Source: Parvibaculum sp.
GTDB lineage: Bacteria > Pseudomonadota > Alphaproteobacteria > Parvibaculales > Parvibaculaceae
Length of the DNA stretch: 64,000 bases
NCBI RefSeq assembly: GCF_019635935.1
Contig: NZ_JAHBYN010000001.1
Span: forward strand, 1,426,001-1,490,000
Reading direction: 5' to 3'
Translations under genes and position numbers: made by a program
Shown here: positions 29,126 to 37,104 of the stretch, piece by piece
How positions within the stretch are numbered: position 1 is the stretch's first letter
How the letters are laid out: every line of letters starts with the position of its first letter
The notes under the pieces: model-generated
What the model saw: only the letters and a program-made list of their open reading frames with translations
What the model was told of the DNA's origin: nothing
Database searches by the model: none

Positions 29126-29799
29126 AATCTTGCCTCCGAAACCAAACGGGCACGAAGCCGGCGCGACGCCTCAATGTAGACGCCAATCGATCTCGGCGAC
29201 GACTGATTGGTTACCGAATACCTTGGCTGAACGACCCCATCGAATAGTCGGACACCGCGATCGCTTGTGAAAATTCTCTCAAATCCTGAGTGCGCCAGTA
29301 TGCGCAAAACCCGTCTATTGTACTTCCCGAACGGCACAGCGACCGAATTGATCCTCCGGCCCAACGAATCTTCGAGCAGCTTCCTGGCCACAGATGTTTC
29401 TTCGTGCATCTCCTCATCGTTCAGCAGCGTCCAGTCGCGATGTTGCATACCATGAAGGCCAATGTTGCAATTCATATTCTGCAGTTCACGCATTCGCGCG
29501 TAGTCAAGGTAGCCTTTCTGTCCAACCCTTCCCGCCAGAACGAAACTCATGAACGGCCAACCCGCCAACGTGAGAATTGGCGCCGCAACCTCCAAATCCG
29601 AAACATTGCCATCATCGAACGTGATCGCAATACCTGCATGCTCCCGAATTTCCGTCAGGAAGTCGATGACCTCTTTGAACTGGTCAACGCTCACCCAGTA
29701 GGGGCGCTCGCTCACGTCAACTGCCCGTTGCGCCTCTCCGATGCCATGAAAGTTGATGATGAAAGCGGGTGGTTTGAACAAACTGGAAATCTCTCTCAT
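29104..29799 (-). CDS. polysaccharide deacetylase (NodB domain)
   Basis: A 231-residue carbohydrate esterase 4 protein. AGIAITFDDGNVSDL gives the metal-binding Asp pair, GLHGMQHRDW a divergent second motif (His-x3-His), and VAVPFGKYNRRVLRIL the third. It would remove N-acetyl groups from the polymer or a lipid-linked intermediate. No signal peptide is evident, so it may act in the cytoplasm or start elsewhere. Its ribosome binding site AAGGAGG sits at the edge of an IS end remnant at 29813. Confidence 0.82.
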   Translation of the reverse strand: MREISSLFKPPAFIINFHGIGEAQRAVDVSERPYWVSVDQFKEVIDFLTEIREHAGIAITFDDGNVSDLEVAAPILTLAGWPFMSFVLAGRVGQKGYLDYARMRELQNMNCNIGLHGMQHRDWTLLNDEEMHEETSVARKLLEDSLGRRINSVAVPFGKYNRRVLRILAHSGFERIFTSDRGVRLFDGVVQPRYSVTNQSSPRSIGVYIEASRRLRARLVSEARFWSKSCL

Positions 29800-29812
29800 A
29801 TCAAAGCCTCCT

Positions 29813-29890
29813 TGAACTTGCCCCCAACCTTGGACCGACTGGGCTGGTAAATTCCGGCTTCATCTGACGACAGGCTGGCCGGTGTTGCTG
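29813..29890 (-). mobile_element. remnant of IS407-group right end
   Basis: About 78 bases match the 3' end of the intact element at 24792-24869 with only a few differences, in the same orientation. The match begins at TGAACTTGCCCCCAACC and includes the former orfB stop region, then diverges. The rest of that copy is missing. Confidence 0.8.
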
Positions 29891-29979
29891 ACCGTTGCCA
29901 GGAAAGATCTGTACCGGGTCGACGGCTCCCTCACCCAACTACGCAGTACCGTTTGGTGCACACCAGGATCAAGCGAGGC

Positions 29980-30060
29980 TTACACATAAGTTGCGCCCCG
30001 CCCCTCGATTAGTCTGATCACCCCAAACTTGAACTCTCGCATGAACTTCCATCGTCCCAT
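29980..30060 (-). pseudogene. N-terminal fragment of IS3-family OrfA
   Basis: A 26-codon open stretch beginning ATG at 30060 reads MGRWKFMREFKFGVIRLIEG and stops soon after. It closely resembles the start of IS3-family OrfA proteins (RRKFTREFKLEAVRLI type). The bases upstream to about 30125 (CCCCGGTTTTGAAGACACCG on the minus strand) look like the usual leader of such elements. Only the left part of the element remains. Confidence 0.65.
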
Positions 30061-30163
30061 GATCCGCCTCCGGCTTCACAAAGACATCTATCTCGGTGTC
30101 TTCAAAACCGGGGATAGGCCAAATTGAGATTACATCGAAATGGCTCTATGTTCGGAAACGCTG

Positions 30164-31138
30164 CTACCAATCCGACTTGGCGATCCGCATGACGAATACG
30201 CGAAGTCTCTTCATTGCAAAGTTGGGGAGCTCTTTGAGCACGTTAAAGAGAACTCTCCCAGCCCCCATTCTCCCGACGATCATGCTCAATGCCCTATCTA
30301 AACGCGCTCTTTCCGATTGGAGGTCAGCATGCTCGCTGTGATAGGCCGCAATGCTGATATGAGCTAGAAGGGACATATAGTATTTTGTGTTTGAAGGCCT
30401 TCCCGAAAAGACACCCCCTCCATGAATTCGATACACTGCAGGCTCAAGGTTCAGCAGAAACTTTCCCGATCCCCTATAGCCCAGCAGGGCCCAAACGGTC
30501 ACATCCCCTATCGGCGATATTCTCAGAAAAGGTGGGGGAGTTTGCAACCGAGGATTCCGGAAACAAGCCGTCAACGTATTGATTGACGCCCCCGCTCTCA
30601 ACTCGCTTGCCGTCAGATCCCGATGGGATCCTAGTGACATCTCCTTCTGAATGACACCATCAATTTCGACACAGGCCGGACCGTATGTAATTACGGTATC
30701 CGGATTCCGCTCCAAGAAATCGACCTGCACGGCAAGCTTCATCAAATCGTTCCAGAAATCGTCACCGTCGCAAATTGCGACGTACCTGCCCTTCGCCTTC
30801 GGGAAAGCAAACGCATAATACGGATTGACTCCGAGCGAATATGAATTGCTCTCCGCCACGCACGCGTTGACCACCGACGGATATCGAGATGCGTATTCTC
30901 TAACAATGTCACTTGTACCGTCCGTAGACGCATCATCGTAAATGATTATCTCGACTCGGAAGGAGCAAACCTGATCGAGAAAGCCTTCCAAACACTGACG
31001 AAGATAAGCGGCATGGTTGTACGTTATTGTACAAATCGACACGATGACTTCTTCATCATTATCGAACTGCCTTTCACGCAAAGGAACCGCCCGCAACTCC
31101 TCATCAAATTTATCAGCACTTAAGTTCAAACCGGCCAT
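30164..31138 (-). CDS. glycosyltransferase family 2
   Basis: A 324-residue GT2 with VSICTITYNHAAYLRQCLEG, IIIYDDASTDGTSDIVREYA, KAKGRYVAICDGDDFW as the DxD motif, and DVTVWALLGYRG in the acceptor region. It resembles glycosyltransferases of O-antigen and capsule clusters; donor unknown. It stands alone between a decayed IS 3' end (31300-31405) and a decayed IS 5' end (29980-30060), both on the same strand, which suggests arrival as an IS-flanked cassette. Its composition is A/T-rich. Confidence 0.83.
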   Translation of the reverse strand: MAGLNLSADKFDEELRAVPLRERQFDNDEEVIVSICTITYNHAAYLRQCLEGFLDQVCSFRVEIIIYDDASTDGTSDIVREYASRYPSVVNACVAESNSYSLGVNPYYAFAFPKAKGRYVAICDGDDFWNDLMKLAVQVDFLERNPDTVITYGPACVEIDGVIQKEMSLGSHRDLTASELRAGASINTLTACFRNPRLQTPPPFLRISPIGDVTVWALLGYRGSGKFLLNLEPAVYRIHGGGVFSGRPSNTKYYMSLLAHISIAAYHSEHADLQSERARLDRALSMIVGRMGAGRVLFNVLKELPNFAMKRLRVFVMRIAKSDW

Positions 31139-31221
31139 TTCACGCTTCCCCGTCGGGACAGACTTCAGACTTGTTGATTTTTTCTCTGCAATCTCTCTTA
31201 AATGGAGATCCCTTTGAACAT

Positions 31222-31440
31222 TTGAACCTGCCCTCCACGGAGACGGTTCGGTTTGTCTGAACAGTTTCCGGGCGTTTTCTAAGTGGTTTTCCGCCTCGGC
31301 TACGTCGCCACCGCTTCGGGCATCGGCTGGTTGAAGTGGGCCTGATCTGGGGCTTTTCCCGTCAAGCGATGAATGGGGAGGTCGGCTGTTGCAAAAGCCG
31401 AGATAGCGACCGATCCTGATCCAAATATTCGATCACAGCG
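31222..31440 (-). mobile_element. decayed IS3-family element, 3' portion
   Basis: On the minus strand 31405-31349 reads YLGFCNSRPPHSSLDGKSP, and after one extra base continues DQAHFNQPMPEAVAT to a stop at 31300. This is the C-terminal end of an IS3-family OrfB (RPHSSLDGKTPDQAYF type) carrying a one-base insertion. The putative IS end, about 31222, reads TGAACCTGCCCTCC, and the 17 bases CCTTTGAACATTTGAAC at this edge also occur beside the intact IS near 24780. Confidence 0.65.
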
Positions 31441-31479
31441 ACGCGCCTTTATTATCAGCGCTACGACACTTCCGGTCTT

Positions 31480-32913
31480 TCATGTGCTCCACCGGATCAA
31501 GCCAATTGCGTCTCGATAGGGGCCAACATTGAACAGTGCGACCAAGGTGCCGAACATCAGCGCTCCGGCAAGGACGAGAGCGGGGACCTGTATGAATGGC
31601 GGCGCATCCCAAACTTCGCTTGCACATGCCACAGCAAGACCCATCGGCAAAGCAAGCAGAAGAACCGACGCAAAATCAGCAACCTGAGCTCGCGCACCGT
31701 AGCCGAGCAGCTTATTAGTATAATGGGCATTGATCAGAAATGCCAGAATTGAAGACAGGACAACGGCCCAAGCGACGCCGAGCGGTCCAAATGCTGCGCC
31801 GCCTATCATAGCAACTGCGCCGATCGCCGTTTTTACAACTTCGAGTCTGAAAAAAAGTCGAGAGTGACCCTGAGCCATCAGGACATTCAGGTTGATAACA
31901 TGCAACGGCCACAGAATCCCGGCAAGGCAAAGCACGGTCAGAATGGGGGCAGCCGGCAACCAGGCATCACCGAACAACAAATCGATGACCGGACCAGCCA
32001 ATGCCGCCAAGCCGATCATCGAAGGAACATTAATCAGCATGATGCTACGAAGCGCCATGCGAACGCCGCGCCGAAGTCGCTCGGGATCGTTAGCGGCAGA
32101 CGAAAATACCGGAAAGGCGACGCGAGAAAGTATCCCGCTCAGAACGCCTGCTGGCACTTGCTTGGTTCCGTCCGCACGATTGTAGAATGCCAGTTCGGCT
32201 ACACCGAAGAGTCTACCCAAGACGAGTGCATAGGATCTCTCATAAGCAACATTCAGCAACCCGGAAACCAACATAAATCCGCCAAAGCGGAAGAGACGCC
32301 GGGCGGACGCCACACTGAATACCAGCAGTGGCCGCCATGGATTGAACACCCACAACAACACGGTTGTGAACACTCCCGCCACAAGTGTCTGCGCCGCCAG
32401 CGCCCAGATGCCGTAGCCATTCCAAGCCATCCAGATCGCCAGCGCGCCTGAGCCGAACGTGGCTGCAAGGCCAACCACCATCTGGGTCTTGAAATCGAGC
32501 TTCTTGGTCAGCAATGTTCGATGGATCGAACCCAGCGCTGCGACGAACAGGTTAAGCGCCAGAACCAGCATAAGTGGAACCAGCATGTCGATACCAAAGA
32601 AAGCAGCTATCGCCGGCGCAAGCAGAGCGAGAACCAGAGCCATTGCCGCTCCGAGAGCAACGTTCAGCCAGAAGACAGTCGACTCGTCGACATGTCCGGC
32701 ATCCTGTTTCTGGATCAACGCCGATGAGAAACCACTGTCCGCAAATGCACTCGCTATACCAACGAAGAGATAGAGCAACGCAATCGTACCGAATTCCTCG
32801 GGACTGAGCATCCGCGCCAGCGCAATCGAGATTGCAAGACGCAAAATCTGTTGAAAAACGATGTCTACAGCGCTCCACCGTATGGCTCTTAGCGCGGTAT
32901 GTATGAAGCTCAT
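31480..32913 (-). CDS. oligosaccharide flippase, PST/WzxC-like
   Basis: A 477-residue polytopic protein with about 12-14 hydrophobic helices. The N-terminus AIRWSAVDIVFQQILRLAIS and LARMLSPEEFGTIALLYLF is the classic polysaccharide-transport flippase motif, followed by FADSGFSSALIQK. It would flip undecaprenyl-linked repeat units across the inner membrane for a Wzy polymerase. It lies downstream of the NeuD pseudogene and DegT gene on the same strand. Full length. Confidence 0.87.
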   Translation of the reverse strand: MSFIHTALRAIRWSAVDIVFQQILRLAISIALARMLSPEEFGTIALLYLFVGIASAFADSGFSSALIQKQDAGHVDESTVFWLNVALGAAMALVLALLAPAIAAFFGIDMLVPLMLVLALNLFVAALGSIHRTLLTKKLDFKTQMVVGLAATFGSGALAIWMAWNGYGIWALAAQTLVAGVFTTVLLWVFNPWRPLLVFSVASARRLFRFGGFMLVSGLLNVAYERSYALVLGRLFGVAELAFYNRADGTKQVPAGVLSGILSRVAFPVFSSAANDPERLRRGVRMALRSIMLINVPSMIGLAALAGPVIDLLFGDAWLPAAPILTVLCLAGILWPLHVINLNVLMAQGHSRLFFRLEVVKTAIGAVAMIGGAAFGPLGVAWAVVLSSILAFLINAHYTNKLLGYGARAQVADFASVLLLALPMGLAVACASEVWDAPPFIQVPALVLAGALMFGTLVALFNVGPYRDAIGLIRWST

Positions 32914-33017
32914 CTAGACATCACATTCACAAGCCAATCAAGAAATGAATGCTCCCAAGACATATACAAACAACCCAGCCAACATGCATACGCCCATTTC
33001 ATTCCGTAGGCTGCCTT

Positions 33018-33599
33018 CTAATTCCATTTTGCTGGAACGCCACCCGCCGTCACTCCAGCCGGCCCACATCCCTGACCACCACGGAACTTGCCCCAACCGT
33101 CGTACGTTGTCCTATCGCGCATTCTTGAATGATTGTCGCATTGGCGCCGACTTAATGCCGCACTTCCAAGTTATTGTGTCTCTACTTACCGATGCGCTAG
33201 GCATGACGCTCACATGGTCCTCAATGCCATCGGCGGCACACAAACACCCGCAAGAATCAGTACGCCCTCGACAACCAGGACACCCGACGGCATGCACACC
33301 TTTGGATGAACAATCGTTCCCTGCTGAATCCCGAAATTGCGCACCCGCTCGCAACCAGCCTGATCATCCCGTAGTTACCCAATGGCAGCTATCTGGTGAC
33401 TGGCATCAATCGACGAGATTGCATCGATCGAATCGATTTACCCAATCCTTCTATGACGAAATCACCGATCCTCAGCATCTTCGTCAGCGACAATACCAAC
33501 GACCGACAACACCGAAGTGCAGTCAAATTTCCATATGTCTTCAAACACACCCAATATGTCACTGGCATGCCCACCGCCGCTGATCAAAACTACTCGCAT
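33018..33599 (-). pseudogene. NeuD-like sugar O-acetyltransferase, frameshifted
   Basis: The start is intact: ATG at 33599 gives MRVVLISGGGHASDILGVFE, the NeuD/PglD N-terminus, but the frame stops at 33462. Homologous pieces continue in other frames in the correct order: FVIEGLGKSIRS, SSIDASHQIAAIG, NFGIQQGTIVHPKVCMPSGV, DGIEDHVSVMPSASVSRD, ATIIQECAIGQRTTVGASSV and finally AGVTAGGVPAKWN with a stop at 33018. The total span of about 194 codons is near the family length, so the gene was lost by several small indels rather than truncation. It sits 77 bases after degT on the same strand. DegT and NeuD often make N-acyl-amino-deoxy sugars together, so that pathway may now be broken. Confidence 0.75.
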
Positions 33600-33676
33600 C
33601 GAGTCGCTCCGTCATCTAGTCGCCGTCTGTCGATAGATCGAGCCCCCGAAAGCATAGCACCAACTCGAATTTAAGC

Positions 33677-34846
33677 TCAACCAATCTGGACGTACTGGCG
33701 AACTACAGCCCCCACCATCGCCACGTCTGATACGCTTACTGCCGTACCGGTCGGCAGAACGATCACCCTGTCGGCGACCGCCTCGGTATGCGGCAGGACA
33801 AGCCCCGCATGCGGAAAGATATCTCGATAAGGCTGCATCCGGTGGCACCCCGGCCAGAAATAGCGCCGTGCCAGCACATTCTCCGCATGCAGAGTAGCAA
33901 CAATTTCATCACGCGTGGCCCTACAATCCGGACCCACTTCGACCACCACATACTGGCAGTTTCCCCCGACCCCATCCTGCTCCAGCAGCGAAACCCCCGG
34001 AATGTCAACCAAGGCTTCCTGGTAGGCTCGATAGTTGCGACGGTTGGCGTCAACCACCGTTTCGATGTGATCGAAATTGGCGATGCCCATAGCGGCGCAG
34101 ATTTCGGTCATCTTCCCGTTGGTGCCGGGATGAATGACATTGTCGAGACCGCTGAAACCGAAATTGCGCATCAGCCGCATCTTTGCCGCCAGCGCATCGT
34201 CATTGGTCACAACAGCTCCACCCTCGAATGTGTTGAAGAACTTTGTGGCGTGGAAGCTGAGCACTTCTGCATGCCCGAATCCTCCGATCTTGCGGCCATT
34301 GTGATCGCACCCAAAGGCATGCGCGGCATCGAAAATCAGCGTCAGGCCATGCTCCCCAGCAATCTCGCCAAGCGCCACGACCGGCGCCGGACGCCCCCAG
34401 AGATGGACACCGATGATGCCAGTCGTGCGCGGCGTGATCATGCGCCGCACCGCCTGTGGATCGAGATTGTGTGTCGCAGGATCGATATCGGCAAATACCG
34501 GCGTGATGCCCTGCCAGTAGAGCGCATGAGCCGTCGCTATAAACGTATACGAGGGTACGATCACCTCGCCCTCCAACTCAAGCGCACGAATGGCGATCTC
34601 CAGCGCGATCGTTCCGTTGCACATCGCGACGCAGTGGCCGACGCCAAGATAGTCGGCCACCTGCTGCTCGAAGGCGTGCACAAGCGGACCGTCATTGGTC
34701 AGCCAGCGCCTGTCAAATATCTCCTCGGCCAGCCGCATGAAGACCTCTCGCCCGGCGATGTTCGGGCGGCCGACATGAAGCGGTTCGGCCAACGCCGGCG
34801 GCGCGCCATTGATGGCGAGATCGCCTGCTGTTTCTATCTTTTTCAT
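33677..34846 (-). CDS. DegT/DnrJ/EryC1/StrS-family PLP-dependent aminotransferase
   Basis: A 389-residue sugar aminotransferase-like enzyme that would aminate a keto-deoxy-sugar nucleotide. Visible are the RRWLTNDGPLVHAFEQQVAD start region, CNGTIALEIAIRAL, VPSYTFIATAHALYWQG, the PLP-aspartate motif LIFDAAHAFG, and the PLP lysine within LSFHATKFFNTFEGGAVVTN. GNCQYVVVEV and an RRYFWPGCH segment complete the family pattern. dTDP- and GDP-4-keto-6-deoxy sugars made by rmlB and gmd are possible substrates. Its natural partner acetyltransferase downstream is a pseudogene. Confidence 0.87.
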   Translation of the reverse strand: MKKIETAGDLAINGAPPALAEPLHVGRPNIAGREVFMRLAEEIFDRRWLTNDGPLVHAFEQQVADYLGVGHCVAMCNGTIALEIAIRALELEGEVIVPSYTFIATAHALYWQGITPVFADIDPATHNLDPQAVRRMITPRTTGIIGVHLWGRPAPVVALGEIAGEHGLTLIFDAAHAFGCDHNGRKIGGFGHAEVLSFHATKFFNTFEGGAVVTNDDALAAKMRLMRNFGFSGLDNVIHPGTNGKMTEICAAMGIANFDHIETVVDANRRNYRAYQEALVDIPGVSLLEQDGVGGNCQYVVVEVGPDCRATRDEIVATLHAENVLARRYFWPGCHRMQPYRDIFPHAGLVLPHTEAVADRVIVLPTGTAVSVSDVAMVGAVVRQYVQIG

Positions 34847-35108
34847 CGCGGCCAGTTATTAAGCAATTTCCACTCCACATCAATCAAGCCGCCGGGAACA
34901 TTCCGCCGGATTTCAGCGTCTCACATTTCACTATAAAAATGGTCGCCCATTGCCACCGTATCCAAGAATAAATGCCCTCGAGTTGAAGATCAAATGACCG
35001 CATGACCTTGTTGCCGCGCGAACCCAGGGATGCTGGCAGGCTAACGTTAACCTGTCTCCGGTTTCGGGCCATAGGGCGCGATCAACCGGGGAGGGCCGCC
35101 ATACGGTC
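34847..35108. other. gene-free stretch upstream of degT
   Basis: No supportable gene. This region should hold the promoter of the minus-strand accessory operon starting with degT. A 62-codon open frame at 34884-35072 (minus) resembles nothing I recognise. Confidence 0.35.
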
Positions 35109-35764
35109 AACCTCGTTCAATCGTCACAGGTGTTCTCTCCGGACGTGGTCCCGCAGGCGGTCGGACTATATTTCCGGTTCACACTGAGTTTCCGCGACGT
35201 GGGAAAACTGCCGGCACAACATGGCGTCGAGATCAACCGCGAGGCTGTTTGGTGCTGGGCCAACAAGTTTGGTCTGCTCATAGCGGCCAACTTGCGTCAG
35301 CGCCGTGGTCTGCCTACCGGCCGCATGCGTCTGGATGAGATGGTGGCCAAAACCGGCGGCAAGCGGATGTATCTATGGCGCGCGGTCGACAACGAGGCGA
35401 GGTGCTGGGTGTCCTAGTCCAGAAACACAGCAACAAGGATGTAGCGCTGAAGCTCGTTCGCAATCAGGGCATCCACCCGGAGTCGATCACCACAGACAAA
35501 CTCGCATCATGCCGGTCCGCAGGCAGGATCCTTGGCCTTACCGGCCGGCATCGGCCAGACGGAATGCGTCAGAACATCCGAGATGAAACCTCTCACCTAG
35601 CCATTTGGCGACGAGAGCGAAAGCAGCAAAAGTTCAAGTCGTAGGGCTCAGCCGAACAGTTCCTAGCCAGCCATGGCCCGTCTACAACACGCTCAACATC
35701 CCAGCACAATCTGATCTCCCGCCCAAGCCTCCGAACCGTACGAGCCCAAGAGGGTCGGGCGTGA
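35109..35764 (+). pseudogene. IS6-family transposase, broken
   Basis: The series VFSPDVVPQAVGLYFRFTLS, FRDVGKLPAQHGVEI, ANKFGLLIAANLRQRRG, RMRLDEMVAKTGGKRMYLWR matches the N-terminal half of IS6/IS26-type transposases, with the first DDE Asp in LDEM. A one-base loss near 35400 shifts the frame; the sequence resumes as GEVLGVLVQKHSNKDVALKL, ITTDKLASC and RRERKQQKFKS, then an in-frame TAG at 35642, then SAEQFLASHG and RPSLRTVRAQ. No start codon or intact ends were found. Clearly inactive. Confidence 0.8.
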
Positions 35765-35828
35765 GAAGCCGCGACCGTCGCCACCTGATTCAGAGCAAGG
35801 GGGCCACCCCGGCCGGCCCGGCCGAACG

Positions 35829-35963
35829 TGTCAGTATCTGGCCAGCCACGGCCGGCACATCACGTTCCAGATGGCGGAGGCGGCGGTGCCAAGGTGTCTG
35901 TTGGCCAAGACCCTGCGACTGATCGCCGAACTTCGGCCGCCGCCCAATCCAGCGCCGGCGTGA
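35829..35963 (+). pseudogene. possible transposase C-terminal fragment
   Basis: A 44-codon open stretch reading CQYLASHGRHITFQMAEAAV and ending LRLIAELRPPPNPAPA with TGA at 35961. The pattern reminds me of the C-terminal tail of DDE transposases in alphaproteobacteria, but I cannot name the IS family. It follows the IS6 remnant and has no start codon of its own. Confidence 0.35.
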
Positions 35964-36227
35964 CGCGTCCGGGCGTCATGAGCTCCAGCAAGAACCACGG
36001 GAGAGGTGTGTCTTGATCGCCACCAGATCAACAATCTCGGGCTTGCCGCTGGGCGTCTGGGCTCATACCTAGCATCCTTTGCATCGCGGCCGGCTGTGAA
36101 TCTTGCAGCGGAAGCCGAAATCGCCCAGCATTAGGCTCCCACACCGGCCACCGGTGAACGTCGAATACAGAATGCGATCTGTGGGAGGGCGCCGCTGCGC
36201 CATATTTTGTCGAGGTGAAGATTCAAG
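35964..36227. other. gene-free stretch before the hexapeptide acyltransferase
   Basis: No gene seen. It joins the transposase debris to the A/T-rich acyltransferase gene and should include its promoter; GAGGTGAAG just before 36228 is a usable ribosome binding site. Confidence 0.35.
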
Positions 36228-36794
36228 ATGGCTTTCATGAGCAAGAAAACACTTCGGCAGTTTGGCTTCGGCGCGGTAGGAAAGAACGCGTTAATATCCG
36301 AGCGCGCTACTTTCTATGGCGCGTCGAGAATTACAATCTCGGACGATGTTCGAATTGATGATTTTACAGTCCTATCCGCCGGAAACGGTGGTATTCACAT
36401 TGGCAGCAACGTTCATATCTCTACGCACGTTCTAATCGTGGGGGCCTGCAGGATAACACTTTCTGATTTCAGCGGCATCGCGTCGCGCGTGTCGATTTAT
36501 TCGAGCACTGATGACTTCTCCGGAAAGGCGTTAACCGGCCCAACCGTGCCATCAAAGTACACCGGCGTTGTCAGCAAAGACGTTTTTCTAGGCAAGCACG
36601 TAATTGTTGGAAGCGGAACTGTGATATTGCCGGGGTGTATATTAGAAGATGGCGTCGCTATTGGCGCGCTGAGTCTCGTCAATACAACGTGCGATGCGTT
36701 TGGAATTTATGTTGGGAACCCCGCTAGGCGCGTCAAAGATAGGAGCCGATTTCTACTTAATTTGGAAAGTGAGTATGTGGCCGAAAAGCGTTAA
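36228..36794 (+). CDS. hexapeptide-repeat acyltransferase (LbH)
   Basis: A 188-residue left-handed beta-helix acyltransferase of the WcaF/LacA/CysE superfamily. Repeats are visible as ISDDVRIDDFTVLSAG, IHIGSNVHISTHVLIVGACR, VFLGKHVIVGSGTVILPGC and VAIGALSLVNTTCD, followed by the typical YVGNPARRVKDR. It would O-acetylate a sugar. ATG 36228 has a good GAGGTGAAG upstream; ATG 36237 is an alternative. It is visibly A/T-rich compared with the genes after 37 kb and is isolated among IS debris, consistent with horizontal arrival. Confidence 0.83.
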   Translation: MAFMSKKTLRQFGFGAVGKNALISERATFYGASRITISDDVRIDDFTVLSAGNGGIHIGSNVHISTHVLIVGACRITLSDFSGIASRVSIYSSTDDFSGKALTGPTVPSKYTGVVSKDVFLGKHVIVGSGTVILPGCILEDGVAIGALSLVNTTCDAFGIYVGNPARRVKDRSRFLLNLESEYVAEKR

Positions 36795-37104
36795 TTGAGA
36801 TTTGCTGTTGTTTGTCTGAGTGTTATTGAAGGTTTGACCTGATGGGGTGAGCGGGGTCCTCGTGTGACCAAAACAGCCACACTCCGGCACACAGACGCCG
36901 CGGGAGGAGGCCGTCCACCCGTCAGACCACAACTCAAGTCCCCAAGGAGAGAAATTCCATCAGCAAACTAACGCACAGCACCTGCGTGCCCTGTCACTAG
37001 ATGGAAAAATTCATCATGAATGACTTCGCGACTTGACCACATCTCAGATAGTCAATCGCATGCGCTATGCACTCGAATCTAGAACCTTCCGTTCATTTCT
37101 CCAC
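36795..37104. other. 310-bp gene-free stretch
   Basis: No gene recognised. At 36833 the bases TGACCTGATGGGGTGAGC resemble the TGACCTG start of IS3-type ends seen elsewhere in the window, so this may be the edge of another lost element and the right border of the accessory segment. Confidence 0.35.

Noticed and set aside
32945..33583. 212-codon open frame on the plus strand
   Set aside because: It is antisense to the NeuD-like pseudogene; the protein has no family character and is explained by opposite-strand reading.
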